DNA of 64,000 bases, from assembly GCA_022925895.1 (NCBI GenBank), contig JAKSYS010000016.1, positions 124,001 to 188,000 on the forward strand, written 5' to 3'. A model generated the notes under the pieces. The model was given only the letters and a program-made list of their open reading frames with translations, had not been told where the DNA came from and searched no databases. The stretch is from Fragilaria crotonensis. Taxonomy: Eukaryota > Bacillariophyta > Fragilariophyceae > Fragilariales > Fragilariaceae. A program made the position numbers and the translations under genes. The stretch's first letter is position 1. Each line of letters opens with the position of its first letter. Positions 1 to 12,488 of this stretch are shown here, in pieces.

Positions 1-2529
1 TGGGCAAAGCGTGCAAACAATATCTACTCATGGAACAAGGTCATCGGATCCGCGAAGGCAAAGCGTCGCACCCAGATCGCCAGGAAAACATCCTCTGGGC
101 CAAAGAAGATGTCAATCGCTCTTAAGACAACAGACCTCTTCAAACAACAACTTGCATTCACTACCCCTCCAATTCCAGAAGAACTAGACGACGAACCGAT
201 GGATGTGGAAATGCCAGGAGTCCCAGCACAAACACTTCAAACGCCCACTCCAAAGTCCCACACAACTCCGCTCCCACCAGTAACCAAACTACACCCACAG
301 ATCAACAACCCGCCACCAAAAAGCCACCCACAAGGACATGAAGAAAAGAACAAGGAGTCGAATTCTACTACATCGTCCGCGGATGGAAAAATGTCGGCGC
401 TGATTCCAAACTCGAACATTCCTATTAATGATGGCACTATTCGTATCTCGCTTCGTTGGAAAACGACGGCAGACGTCGTCTCGCTTGCCTTATCTCAGCA
501 ATCGCAGAAATTATCCGTTGCAATCCACTCGCTTCTCAACGATATCTTCCGAGACGAGGATGGCCTTCTATACCTGTGGAAAGACGAAGGAACTGAAAAT
601 TACAACTCCTTATCAAAAATGACGCCAGAGGAAGTCCGATCGTACATTGCTCCTTCCCTATCGGTTCTACCGTCCCAATCGCAAATCATTATTGCGCTTC
701 GGTTCGGATTCACTGATAAACCGTCTTTCTATTGGAAAACCAGTCGAGAGTGCAGGAAGCACTCACAAGGAACAAAGTCTCAGTGATGTTTTCAAACTCC
801 AAAAGCACCAGCGGCGATCAGGTCATTTCGGGTTATATACTTCTCAAAGCTCCTCGCACAACTCATCGCACACGTTTCCTCCAAAGCTTACGCAGCAAGC
901 TTCCCGCCACGACTCCTTTTTCGACATTTTCCTTCATCGACGAACTCCATTTGATCAGGACATCAATCATCTGGTGGTACAATGTGGAAAAACCACGTTC
1001 ATTCTTTGAGCCAGACGCTACTTTCTGCACTGGACGGATCTGGAGCTGGAGTTTACATTCCGAGATTTGCGTTCGCGAAAATGACGACGGCCGAGGCAAT
1101 GAATTTATTTGACAAGCACGACTCTTATATCAAGTCCTTCAGATATATCCAATTGTCTCCACTGATTAACAATTTAGACACCATGAGGACAGAGTTTTTC
1201 CCGGATGGCACAACAATGGAGAGAACCACAAGAGACTGGGCCGCATCCATCCTATCTGCCGACGGAAACGAATCAGCACATGTCGATGTCGTTAATGGAG
1301 GCTACGATCAAAAATCTTTCCTACTCATGGCTCCTCAGCACGAAGTCATTGTTCGTCAAGCGTTTGAAGAGTACCGTCGCCGAGTCTTTCCTTTCTCGAT
1401 CAGAGAAGAACGGTTCAGAGAAGCAATCGGTCCTCCTCCATCAGTTATACATGTGTTCTCTAAAGTAAATGAAAATTTGTCTTCTATTGACAAATTATTC
1501 TCTTCAACGGAATCGTGGAAGCAAACATCAGTTCAAGGCGACGAGTCATTTGCAGAATCAGGATCGAAAGCTGATTCTTCTCTGACACCCGGCGGAGCAG
1601 CCGACCAACCTGTATCTACAACAAACGATTCATCCTCTGAAACAGGAGGTTCTAAAATTTCCACGGAACAGAAAGAAATGGCTAAGTCAAAGGCTCCACC
1701 GACATCATTGGATTCACTTCGGGAACAATATGGTCTGCGTTCCACAGCACAGACAACAGCATCAACTGACTCGAACAATTCTGCCACTTCCCGATTGTCT
1801 TCAATGTCAACGTCCACAGCCCGATTCCAAGAAATAGAAGCTCGAATCCAACGTCAACAGAAGGAATTTGATCGGAAGGATCGTATCAATACGGAGCGAC
1901 TGGAACGCATGGAACGACAATTTACAAGATTTGACGATATGGATCACAGGTTCGACACTATGCAAGGCAATCTCATGAATGTTATGGAAACACAAGCCGG
2001 AGTCGGCGGAACTATGAACAAACTCAGCGACAAACTATCGGCTCTAATGGACATGATCGCTATAACAAACATGAACACCGGTCAAGCACTTGGCATTTCA
2101 CCATTGCTCAATGACACCAACTCCACCGCAACCGTGGCAAATACCAACCAACAGTCCTTTCCGTCCCCGTCGGATTCATCAAATCGTCAGCTGGATAGGG
2201 AGTCCTTCTCGTCACCCATCAAAAAGAAGTATCGAGCTGGTTTCCACAAAGACGACATGGAGGACATCGGCATGAGCCACGACAAAGACGACAGCAACGG
2301 ATCCGTCGACGGAGTTTTACAACCTACAATCATGGTCACCACGATTGATGAGATGTCCGATGATCCCAATCTGGACAACTTGCATCCTTTCTCCCAGGCC
2401 GTACATACACCATTGCCACCAGACGACAACGCCGAATCTTCACCATCAACAGATATGGATGAGATCACCACCGACCTTGAGAGTCGATACAAAGAACATA
2501 GCTCTCAAGGCGGAGGGGACGCGACATGA
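1..2529 (+). pseudogene. LINE ORF1-like protein, broken
   Basis: An open frame runs from base 1 to 786 (Pro-rich; first Met at 109). It continues in two short shifted segments (about 780-1010) and then in a long one (982-2529). The long part holds a conserved-looking block (around VYIPRFAFAKMTTAEA), a linker rich in Ser/Thr, and a charged segment encoded at about 1820-2060 (EIEARIQRQQKEFDRKD) that looks like a coiled coil, as LINE ORF1 proteins use for multimer formation. I see no zinc knuckle or RRM. Nucleic-acid binding is inferred from position only. At least three frame changes separate the segments. Confidence 0.6.
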
Positions 2530-2547
2530 GTTTCCCATTGGACAACA

Positions 2548-5500
2548 GTGAGCTGCGGACGATTTCTGCAACACGAAATCGACCGCGGGGAACCCATGTT
2601 TCAGAAAATTCTACGTCTTCCAAGTCTTTTAGTTATCGCAATCTTCCCATCGATTCATCCATTCCCTTCTTCCAATTGGCCATTTATGTCCATTCCTAAT
2701 CGCCCTGGACGCCGCATTTGCCACAATCCCTTAGATTCCTTTGCGTCAAAGTCATATGGAGATGCCATCATTCAAAAATCCAACAATACAGTGCGACTCT
2801 TCTTCCAAAACGTACACGGTTTAAGTTCCTCTCTGGGTAGCGACGACTACAGGTATTTTATGAACTCACTTCAATCACTCCATGTCGATGTTGCTGGTCT
2901 TGCTGAGACCAACACGTGCTGGCAACATTTTCATCTACGGGATGATTTCAACAACGTGGTACGCAGGTTTCACAGGCAGAGCAAAACTGTTTTCGGTTCA
3001 CCATCCAACGATATTGATCCGATACCTTCTTCAGAGACGTATCAAGCTGGGGGGACACTTACATTTGTGGTGGGTTGTCTAGTTTCCCGAGTACATGGCC
3101 AAAACATCCTTGATCCTACGGGTCTCGGCAGATGGTCTGGAATCACTTTCTCGGGCTCGGAGGCACAAAACTTACCGTGATTACAGCTTATCGCGTCTGT
3201 TCTGGGTCCATTCGCTCCGCGCCGCTCGGCAGTTCCTTTGCCAGAGAATATAATTATTTCCACTTGTCCACCAAGCAATCAGTCAATCCCAGAAGACTTT
3301 TCCTTCGCGATCTTCAACAACAAGTACTTCAACTTCAAGAACAGGGCCATGCGATCATAGTCATGATGGACGTTAATTCCACTCTGCAATCCGATACTCA
3401 CTTTGCTGATTTTCTTGATCACTGCACACTTTTCGATCTTCATGCTAACGATCCGGCGGAGTCAACATACATTGGAGCTGAATCTCGTCGAATTGACTTC
3501 ATCCTGGGCTGTCATCATGCACGACAATTCCTGGAAAGATCAGGAACATTATCGTATAACGAGGGCCCACAGTCAGACCATCGCGGTCTTTACGTGGATC
3601 TCAAGCTGGATTTTTCAGAGGTCTTCGGCAATATCTCTACCCTCGTCTCGCACGGTGCATACAGGCAATCCAGAACTTGTCGCGAAATACAATGACAAAG
3701 TCGTGGAGTATTACACCGCACACCGTATGGTAGAGCGAATAAACGACCTGCACAATAATTACCATTCCATGTCGCGGGATGATATTCGCGCCAGACTAGT
3801 TGGATGGGATAATGACAAGGGCAGAGCAATGAAGGCAGCGGAGAATGTTTTAAAACGACCTCCAAAAAAATGTCGTTGGTCCCCGATCCTCCGCAACAAA
3901 GCATTTACTCGTTTATATTGGAAGCTTCGATTACGAGAACTTCAAGAAGGAAAAATTACTCTGCAACATTCACACGATGGCAAGGTCAGCTCCGACAGCA
4001 CGATCAAAACTTTTTCTTCCCCTTTCTCAATGAGGAACTACTCTCGAAGAAGTCCGTGCGCAGTTTAATAAAGCGTCGTCAGAGTTTTACAAATGTCAAG
4101 CTGATGCCACGCCAATGCGGCTGAAATGCTACGAAGATTTGATTGTCAGGTATGAAACAGACACCAATCCTGCAACTATGACAGCGTCTCGACACAAAGC
4201 AAAAGTCGTTCGGAGGACAATCGACGGCGAAACGGTTCGGAATAAATTTCGCGAAATCCGTCGCACGGTTAAACCATTTACAGCATCTAGTCTCTCAAAA
4301 TCTTGGTTCCATCAGGATCCTCGGCTCTCGATCAAGATGGGGAAGAGGCATCAAGTGCTTATCACATTCTTCAAACTCAAGATCCATCCGATGTCCTCTG
4401 GGACACGGTGATCGAAAGGTCCCAAATGGAAGCGCATCTTCTGAAGTACAATAGAGACTCATTCAGGGCAGCAAGTGAATCACCGTTTGGCAATGGTCTA
4501 TTGTACGACGCCATCACATTTTCGGGATTATCTCTGGCATCCGACAAGATACTCGACGGTATGCCACCATGTGAATGGTCACATGAGGATCAGGCACTAC
4601 GCGAGTTTCTCGCATCTTTACAATTCCCCTCGGTTAAGGTAAAGGGATATATCGAGACTGCAATCAGCCATGACGATGTTCGAAAAGGCTTTCAATCCTG
4701 GCGCGAAACAACATCCACTTCACCGTCGGGACGCCATCTGGGATTATATAAGTCCGAAATACAACATCCAGTCCTATTGGACTGTTTCGTAAAATTCATG
4801 AACATAGCGATTGGCAGCGGGATTTCTATTCCGAGATGGAGTCAGGCTGTCAATGTATTAATTGAAAAGGATGTGGGTAGGCCACGCATTAATCGGCTTC
4901 GAATTGTGCATCTATTTGAGGCGGATTTCAATTTTTTCTTAAAACTTCAGTGGGGGCATCGTCTGGTTCGCCGAGCCTTATCGCTTGATCTGCTACACAA
5001 TGGTCAACATGGTTCCATTCCAGGTCGTATGTCACTTGATCCCATAATGCTCACTCAGCTATCAAGCGATCTTTGTCGGATTCTGAAGCATGACTATGCT
5101 CGCTTTGACAATGACGCTTCTTCGTGCTACGATTGCATAATTGTCGGCCTGGGGATGCTTGCGGCTCGAAAATGTGGCATGCCGAAACATGCAATCAGAA
5201 CACACGCCGAGGCCCTACAATTCATGAAATACACCGTGAAAACAGTCTACGGCATATCAGAGGAAAATTATCATGGGACGACATTTTCTCCTCTTTTCGG
5301 AACAGGTCAAGGGAGCGGAGCCTCCCCTGCTGTCTGGCTTTCCCTCGTTGTCATTCTATTGCAAACGTTGGACCGCTTGATACCTGATCGCGTGAATTTC
5401 TCGTCGATTTCGGGGGATATGGTTCACACCAGACTATCGGACGCTTTTGTCGACGACACTTCTCTCAGTTTCACATCATCATCGGATACCAATAATATCG

Positions 5501-8268
5501 ACGATCTAATTGCCCGCCTGGAAAAGATTGCGCAGACGTGGGAGCATCTATTACATCTGTCCGGTGGAAAACTTAACCTGGCAAAGTGCTCATGGTTTAT
5601 AGTTCGCTGGGAGTGGACAAAGGGTCGTCCCGTAATTAGACCAATTGCGGCGACGGACAGAGAGGTCAAGATTTATCACGGCACGGAAAAACACAACCCA
5701 TCCATCATCACGCGGACAAAACCCGATGAGTCTACACGTATGTTAGGCGTTTTCATGAATCCCTTGGCGACTTTGGTTTTCACCTGAAACAGATGAAGAA
5801 AAGGCAGACATCTTTGCGACTCGCATCATGTCGCCCCGTTTATCTGCGGCAGACGTAAGCATTTTCATCGGACCACATATGTACCTTCTATGAGATACGG
5901 ATTGGCAACTGTCGCACTTGATGAAGAAGAGCTGAGTACCGTACAATCCCGCATTATTCCAGCCATCCTAAAGAAGCTGCATGTACAAAGCACTATCTCT
6001 ACAGCTATTAGACACGGACCCCGTGAGCTGGGAGGTTTAGATCTTTATGACCTACGGACAGAAGCGGGAATTGAATCGTTGAAATTCTTCCGAGATGCAA
6101 TCTACAGTGAATCTGAGAACGGCAAGTTGCTTCGATTGAATCTGCAATACTCTCAACTTGAAGCTGGCATTGGCGAAGACCTCCTACAGTTTCCGAATAT
6201 ACACCTCTCCTATCTTACCCCAACCTGGATTCTCTCCCTTCGGCAATTCCTATCGCTTCACAATATGTCCGTTACGGTGAGCGATCCATTTCAGATTCCA
6301 CTTCGAGGTGATTCGGATGAGTATATAATGCAAGAATCTCATCTTGCACGGTATTCCACTGCTCAACAAAAGGACATTAACCTTGTTCGATTGTTTCTCC
6401 AAGTGAATACCCTTGCCGAATTAACAGATGGTTCGAATCCCAAGGCAATTAATTTGTCCTTCTTGGATGGCAAAAGACCGCTGAGCTTTCTTGCGAATCA
6501 ACAATGGCCGCGACAACAGACCCCGTCTAAGCAACAGATTCGTCTATGGAAGGGATATATTAAGTCATCGTTTCTTCGCTACATTCCGTATTGGAAAAAG
6601 TTCCCGTCCCTAAATCTCCGGCTACTACAACTCAAACTCGGCATTCGTCTCCGTCTACCTTCGACAATCTTATGGAATACCTCTCGAGTCTCCCACAATC
6701 ACATCGACGGATGATAGACAGTCTCGAACAGATATCGACGGATCTCCAAGTGTGGAAATCATTTCGGGCTCGCAAGCGACTGTATGTTGCCACTGATGGA
6801 GGTCTTCTGAATAATCAGGAACACACGGCTGGGTAATCTCAACCGGCTCCCACGTATTATTTCGATGCGCGGGTCCAGTAGATGGGCCCTTCGATACATC
6901 TTCATCGACGCGATGTGAACTCTTCGGATACGCCTCTGCCTTACTCTTCATTGATCATCTTTCCAGGTTTTGGGGTCTTCGGCATAAATCCAAGTTTACA
7001 TGGATCTGCGATAGCAAAGCGGCAATTTCTCGAGTGAGACGTTTTGCAACACGTCGTCCATCAAGGCGCATGCCATCTGATGCAGACCTTATTTCGCTCA
7101 TTCGGATGCATCTTGCTTCAATTAAATGCAAATTCAAACACTGCTGGGTTAAAGGACATCAAGATTCCTCCTCCAGAACACGGATACTTTCGGTGTCAGC
7201 AACCTTAAACATTGCGGCAGATTCTCTCGCTTCGGATATCGCACGACGGGTTCCTTGACGTCTCGTCAAGGCTGTGATCACGTTCCATTTCAACAATGCT
7301 CCATTTCTATTAACAATCAACGTCTCACTGGCCAGTATGATGAATGTATACGCTATCATGTGAATGGCTATCACCTTCGACGCTACATGCAGGACCAGAA
7401 CGGCTGGTCGGACGATGTTTGGAACATGATTGATCTTCAGCTTTTTGGTAAGCACTATTGTCGTCTTTCGTCACGACATCAGATCACTCGCACAAAATTT
7501 GTCCATGATCAGCTTCCCCTGGGCGTTCGTCGTCTTCGCCAAGCTCCGGTCAAAGATCCGATGCTGAGTCTATGTCCCTGTTGCAAAGTTGCTGTTGAAA
7601 ACTCCGAACATCTCCTGCGTTGTCCTGCAGTTCCGCAACGTGCTAGTCATGTCGCACAATTGCAAGCAGCCATTCGCACGAAAGACACACACCCGGCGCG
7701 GTACGTTATTGCAGCAGGGCTTCTTCACTGGTTGGAACACGGAGCGTCTGTCCCCTTCAATCCCAGTCTATCGGAATATGATCCCGCGTTTGCTCCTCTC
7801 CTTCAGGCTGCCATTCAATCCCAAGAAGCAATTGGGTGGGGTAATGCTCTTAAAGGGTTCTTCAGCACACTTTGGTGCACGACTGCCAGCCATGACTTTC
7901 ATAATCCCACTCGTGCGAACTCAGCGAGCGGCGATGCCCGATTACGTTCTATTATTGAGGCGACCCACAATTTTTCGAGGTCTATCTGGCTCTCAAGGAA
8001 CTCTGCCCTCCACGATCAGGCAGACGACGAAGTGCGACAGACTAGAGACACCGACATCGCGGAGATCCGACTCTATCACGGCATGCCCCATCTTTTGCTT
8101 CCACGTGATCAGCATTACTGCTCTCGATCCTTAGATAAACTTCTTTCTGGGTCCGCGTCGACTCGTCGAAGATGGTTGCGCATTGTGAAACAATCCATGG
8201 ACGATTATCGGAAAGAGAGCTCTCAACAAACTCTGATGACGTCCTATTTTCCACGCCAGGCGTCCTGA
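2548..8268 (+). pseudogene. LINE ORF2: endonuclease, reverse transcriptase, RNase H, Zn finger; broken
   Basis: Encoded in order are four domains. An EEP endonuclease spans about 2790-3640: FFQNVHGLSS, GLAETN, then MMDVNSTL, RRIDFILG and SDHRGLYVD, which match the catalytic Asn, Glu, Asp and His motifs. A reverse transcriptase spans about 4680-5500: RFDNDASSCYD, GTGQGSGASP and the FVDD active site at about 5445. An RNase H lies at about 6780-7160: VATDGG, CDSKAAI and KHCWVKGHQD. A terminal CPCC...H...RCP cluster lies at about 7575-7630. The role would be target-primed reverse transcription. The frame changes at least seven times, including near 3150, 3690, 4070-4300, 5790, 6700 and 7255. This is far more than in the neighbouring DNA transposons and implies an older copy. 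Confidence 0.85.
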
Positions 8269-8425
8269 CATTGCGCCACACGATAAGAAAAGGTCTTAGT
8301 CGCGCTACTAGATATCAATAAATCACTCCGCGGTACGCCGCCGGGTGTGGGTACACAGTACTGGCCTACCGGCTGGTACATGGTGCAAACCCTATAATTA
8401 GGTTACATTTTATTTTATTGTACCA

Positions 8426-9103
8426 GGTTCATGGTTCATGGTTCATGGTTCATGGTTCATGGTTCATGGTTCATGGTTCATGGTTCATGGTTCATGGTTC
8501 ATGGTTCATGGTTCATGGTTCATGGTTCATGGTTCATGGTTCATGGTTCATGGTTCATGGTTCATGGTTCATGGTTCATGGTTCATGGTTCATGGTTCAT
8601 GGTTCATGGTTCATGGTTCATGTTCTAGTTCATGGTTCATGGTTCATGGTTCATGGTTCATGGTTCATGGTTCATGGTTCATGGTTCATGGTTCATGGTT
8701 CATGGTTCATGGTTCATGGTTCATGGTTCATGGTTCATGGTTCATGGTTCATGGTTCATGGTTCATGGTTCATGGTTCATGGTTCATGGTTCATGGTTCA
8801 TGGTTCATGGTTCATGGTTCATGGTTCATGGTTCATGGTTCATGGTTCATGGTTCATGGTTCATGGTTCATGGTTCATGGTTCATGGTTCATGGTTCATG
8901 GTTCATGGTTCATGGTTCATGGTTCATGGTTCATGGTTCATGGTTCATGGTTCATGGTTCATGGTTCATGGTTCATGGTTCATGGTTCATGGTTCATGGT
9001 TCATGGTTCATGGTTCATGGTTCATGGTTCATGGTTCATGGTTCATGGTTCATGGTTCATGGTTCATGGTTCATGGTTCATGGTTCATGGTTCATGGTTC
9101 ATG
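8426..9103. repeat. GGTTCAT heptamer tandem array, left part
   Basis: About 97 nearly perfect copies of a 7-bp unit GGTTCAT, with one visible interruption near 8620 (TTCATGTTCTAG). Because 7 is not a multiple of 3, all three plus-strand frames stay open as MVHGSWF repeats; these are not genes. The array begins immediately after the T-rich 3' end of the LINE and stops at the left inverted end of the 10-kb transposon. It resumes in exact register after the transposon. Confidence 0.97.
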
Positions 9104-9127
9104 CATCAGAAGGTGCGTATTGTTTAG
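9104..9127 (+). repeat. Left terminal inverted repeat of 10-kb transposon
   Basis: It begins CATCAGAAGGTGCGTATTG and matches the right end in inverse orientation except at positions 12 and 16. Confidence 0.92.
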
Positions 9128-9492
9128 TTTTTTTAGATGTTTAGTTCCAAACATTAAATTATGACCGATCAGTACCTTTTCACTATTTTTGGTTATGAAT
9201 AAAACAAATATTGCGCAACAGCTTCATAAAGTTGATTTGCAATTTATTTGTCTCAAACAAAACAAGCACAAAACATATTTGTTGAGATTAAAACGTTTAT
9301 GTTACGTACTCAGCAATTACATCAATTTATAAGAGTCGGTTCATAATCATATTATGTTTAATTCAAACTATAATTGGTACATCACCGTCATCCATATATG
9401 TTCTGAACGCAACATCCCTTGCACATAGATACCGTGTATTACTATCTTATCGATTCTTTACTTTCTTTTGTCGTTCAGCAAAACAGTCGTTC

Positions 9493-11433
9493 TCAATCAT
9501 CTAAATCCCATGCCGCCTCAACAAAGGTTGCAGTCATTGCTGCTGGCACTGCAGTGTCATTGTCTTGTTCTCCTCCTCGTGCATCTCGTCCATGCACTAG
9601 ACCTGCCTGACTCATGCAAAACGCCAGTAATTGCTTCTCCATTGCCTCTGCTTGGGTGCATTGCCTGTCTTCCTGCACAAGGCTGTAAAGTTCATTGAAT
9701 CGTGCGATTCCCTCATGACTCCACCCACCGTATTTGCAGTGCCCACTTTTTGTTCGTGTGTATGCTCCTCGCTGTCTAGGTTTCGCTTTCTTCTTTCGTT
9801 GTCCTTGCTCTGAATCAGAATCTTCGGCCTCATCAGCAACAGGAGGCATGGATTTCCACTTATCAATATAATTTTCAAACATTAGTAACGCAAATGCCTC
9901 GTCACTTTTTGTGACAATTCTGCCACGACCACCGGGCTCTCTTGCTTCCGAAATCAACTGCCTTGTCTTGTGCTTTCCCCAATACCTCCTTCCGCACACG
10001 CATTCCAAGTATGTTCCAAAAAACCAATAGAAAGCTTGCAACTCGCGTTCCGTTGTGGCTCTTCTCAGCTTACAGAGCTCGTCCATTGTGAACAATTCCT
10101 CTCCAGTCAATTTAAACTTGGCGATGGTTTCTCGAACAATCTTTCCACCCGATTGCTCACAAGAACTTCGTTTGGTGTTCAAGGCTTCATTAAACACGCT
10201 CTCGTATAGCATCTGGAAATGACCACGCTGCTGTTCCGGCACATTCTCATGATCCATCACCAACCTGATTGCCTGTTGAAAACTCGCATCACTGTTTATA
10301 AACTTGATCTTCCTGAAGATATCGGATTTGACAAATACTCGTACACGGTCAGTGACATGTTTTTGCCGATTTTTAATTGACTGCGATCGCGACATCCCGC
10401 GTATGTGGAGCGTTTCACCATCAAGTCCCAGAGTTGATGCGGCAGCACTTGTTGGTGCTTTGGCAACAACCGCAACCGTTGGGATTTTACTGGCTGTATG
10501 ACCCGTAGTATACTCGTTGTCCCTACGCCCCCTTGGCCTTTCGTACTCCTCGTCGCTTGAAGTTGACAAATCCTCCTGATCACAATCCACCACTGCTTCT
10601 TCATTTTCATTGTCCACAAGAATGTCATCGTCATCATCTGATGATGAATGGTCAGCAGTATGGTAGCTAGTTTCATATTCCTCGTCATCATCAACATCGT
10701 CCCTATTGACATAGCGTGGTGGATCTGGTGAATGATTAGCAGCGGAGTTTTGCTCTTCTTCTTCCTCTTCCTTTACACGTGGTTTTGGATTATGTTTCGT
10801 ACCCACTGTACGTACCAAAACAATTTCTGCCACCGATGATTTATCGTCATCCGATGTTTGCTCTTCCTCTTCTTCAGGTGGTGCCGGGTTACGCCTTGTC
10901 ACCACCCTACGTGCCACCGTCTTCTTCACAAGTTTTGCCACTTTTGCTGCGCCCTTACTCGATTTGTTGGTAGTATTCGTGCTTACCTGCGGGTTCTTGT
11001 TCTTCCTCTTCTTGTCGTCGGTATTAAGTGAATCAGCAGCAGCGGTTCGCTCATCAATTGGAGCCGCAGCAGTGGTTCCCTCATCATTCTGGTTGGTACT
11101 AGTACTTACAACATTCTTCTTACTTTTTTCATTCGTCTTGTTCGTACCTTTTTCATTCGTCTTGTTCGTACCTTTTTCATTCGTCTTGTTCGTACCTTTT
11201 TCATTCGTCTTGTTCTTTGGATTCTGGTTCAGTTGCCTCCTTGCAGTCTTCTGGAACTCCTCCTCAATCGCCGCCACTCTTGTCGCCTTCGCTTCTTTTT
11301 TACGGGTGCGAGGGGACTTGCGACGAGGAGGAATCATCATCTCCTCCGGTGGACCCTCGTCTTCCGAAGCTGTCTCCTCCGGTGGACCGTTGTCTTTCGT
11401 AGCTGGCAATGGACCCATGATGGATGTACACAA
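9493..11433 (-). CDS. Transposon accessory protein of unknown function, 646 aa, low-complexity N-terminus
   Basis: Intact open frame beginning at ATG 11433 (a second Met follows five codons on). The N-terminal half is basic and then very acidic, with Lys/Arg clusters, four copies of TNEKGTNK (24-bp DNA repeats), runs of Glu and Asp-rich patches, so it is probably disordered. From about residue 350 the sequence is ordered-looking, with a segment around FVKSDIFRKIKFINSD and, later, CVCGRRYWGKHKTRQ and HCKYGGWSHEGIARFNELY. The last segment resembles a motif I associate with other diatom mobile elements, but I cannot name a domain. It lies in the left third of the element and is transcribed toward the left end. 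A nucleic-acid or chromatin-binding role is only a guess from the charge pattern. Confidence 0.7.
   Translation of the reverse strand: MCTSIMGPLPATKDNGPPEETASEDEGPPEEMMIPPRRKSPRTRKKEAKATRVAAIEEEFQKTARRQLNQNPKNKTNEKGTNKTNEKGTNKTNEKGTNKTNEKSKKNVVSTSTNQNDEGTTAAAPIDERTAAADSLNTDDKKRKNKNPQVSTNTTNKSSKGAAKVAKLVKKTVARRVVTRRNPAPPEEEEEQTSDDDKSSVAEIVLVRTVGTKHNPKPRVKEEEEEEQNSAANHSPDPPRYVNRDDVDDDEEYETSYHTADHSSSDDDDDILVDNENEEAVVDCDQEDLSTSSDEEYERPRGRRDNEYTTGHTASKIPTVAVVAKAPTSAAASTLGLDGETLHIRGMSRSQSIKNRQKHVTDRVRVFVKSDIFRKIKFINSDASFQQAIRLVMDHENVPEQQRGHFQMLYESVFNEALNTKRSSCEQSGGKIVRETIAKFKLTGEELFTMDELCKLRRATTERELQAFYWFFGTYLECVCGRRYWGKHKTRQLISEAREPGGRGRIVTKSDEAFALLMFENYIDKWKSMPPVADEAEDSDSEQGQRKKKAKPRQRGAYTRTKSGHCKYGGWSHEGIARFNELYSLVQEDRQCTQAEAMEKQLLAFCMSQAGLVHGRDARGGEQDNDTAVPAAMTATFVEAAWDLDD
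11117..11216. repeat. 24-bp tandem repeat, 4 copies, inside accessory gene
   Basis: A unit beginning TTTTTCATTCGTCTTGTTCG occurs four times. On the minus strand it codes for the NKTNEKGT repeats of the 646-aa protein. The unit is a multiple of three, so copy-number change keeps the frame. Confidence 0.9.
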
Positions 11434-12361
11434 GAAGGAGAGTGGGAAGTGGTAGTCTTATCAAACTATTAAACTATTGATGAACAGCAAATTCTATGCG
11501 ATATGTTGCAAGGCTACTATTGCGTGCTTAGTATGTTTTTGCCTTGTTTGAATGAAGTCGTGCATTGTTGAACAATCTTGTGAACATATCTTTTTGAAAT
11601 CGCATATATTGACCCTTGTATAGTGATTATGTAATTAATCCACCTTAAACTTCAATCTGTATTGTAATATAGTTTGTTTATTGTCAGTTGATGTTTCATA
11701 ATGTTTCGCGTGACAAGTTACTTCGACTAATTTGGGTACTAATCATACTATTCAAGTAACATGTGTTTTGGCATTGTTTCTGTAAATATGGTGCGTCCGT
11801 TACATTTTATATCATATTAATCATTATAATGTTACATACGTTCTTCCATACGCCACAAATTTTTTTCGCGATACAAAATAATATCACATTAGTACATATT
11901 AAATTTTTCTATCTACAATACTTTGGTATACTACTCTGCGTAGTATACATCTGCATTGTTGTTTATCACATATCGGTCATGTGATAAACACACTCATTTT
12001 TTACGGCGTAGCTATTTGGTATGCACCGACCATGTGCTCGCCACCCTTGCCGTGTGTATTGAGAGTACTTAGAGTGATTTCTGTGCTCCTGAACTTTTTG
12101 GGTCAAGTCACATGGTATACATTACCTATAAAATGTATGCATTAAAAAAATGTACTTAGAGTAAAGTACTCAGAGTAATTTTTTAAGTCTTCAGTATGTG
12201 TCGTACACGCTGTACTACGTCGTTGCCATTCGCAAGTGTATGGCTTTCTATCACTCACAGTTTGTACACAACCTTTCAAATTGTGTTCTTTGAAGCACTT
12301 TGCAAGAAGTAGCTTATCACTGTCGGATCGTTCTCTTGTGTTGTTGTCGCATCCTTTCCTC
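11434..12361. other. Non-coding interior of 10-kb transposon
   Basis: About 930 AT-rich bases separate the divergently transcribed accessory gene and dioxygenase-like gene, so they probably hold both promoters. I see no ORF worth naming and no clear hairpin. TTTGGTATACTACTCTGCGTAG near 11930 is partly palindromic. Confidence 0.5.
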
Positions 12362-12473
12362 CTGCCATACAGCGGAGAGTGGAGGTTGTTTCATCCATCA
12401 CGCGCTCGTTGCACTGCCATACAGCAGTGAGAGGTTCTGAACAAGACATTTTTTCCTTTTCCTGCCATACAGC
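12362..12473 (+). promoter_or_regulatory. Three copies of CTGCCATACAGC upstream of dioxygenase-like gene
   Basis: Exact copies lie at 12362-12373, 12414-12425 and 12462-12473, spaced 52 and 48 bp, the last ending 15 bp before the ATG at 12489. Nearly the same word (CTGCCATNTAGC) is repeated four times before the homologous gene of the MULE at 32288. The spacing and conservation point to protein-binding sites or 5'-leader elements; which of these is not shown by the sequence. Confidence 0.7.
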
Positions 12474-12488
12474 GGGAAGAGGAATACC

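Larger units (their letters stand above)
1..8425 (+). mobile_element. LINE (non-LTR retrotransposon), decayed, 5' end outside window
   Basis: Parts appear in LINE order on one strand: an ORF1-like protein with a coiled coil, an endonuclease/exonuclease/phosphatase domain, a reverse transcriptase, an RNase H domain and a Cys/His cluster at the C-terminus. No long terminal repeats are seen. The first base of the window is already inside an open frame, so the 5' end lies outside. After the last stop (8268) a short 3' tail holds AATAAA near 8318 and a T-rich stretch, then passes directly into a heptamer array at 8426. Coding is spread over about ten frame segments, so the copy is dead as read. 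RNase H together with an upstream endonuclease suggests an I-group LINE (family knowledge); the clade is not settled. Confidence 0.85.

Noticed and set aside
6430-6450. GGTTCGAATCCC resembling a tRNA B box
   Set aside because: Inside the LINE coding region, with no A box or cloverleaf around it.
8418-9164. Long MVHGSWF-repeat ORFs in all three plus frames (also 19100-20057)
   Set aside because: They are a by-product of a 7-bp tandem repeat without stops; no start context or gene structure.
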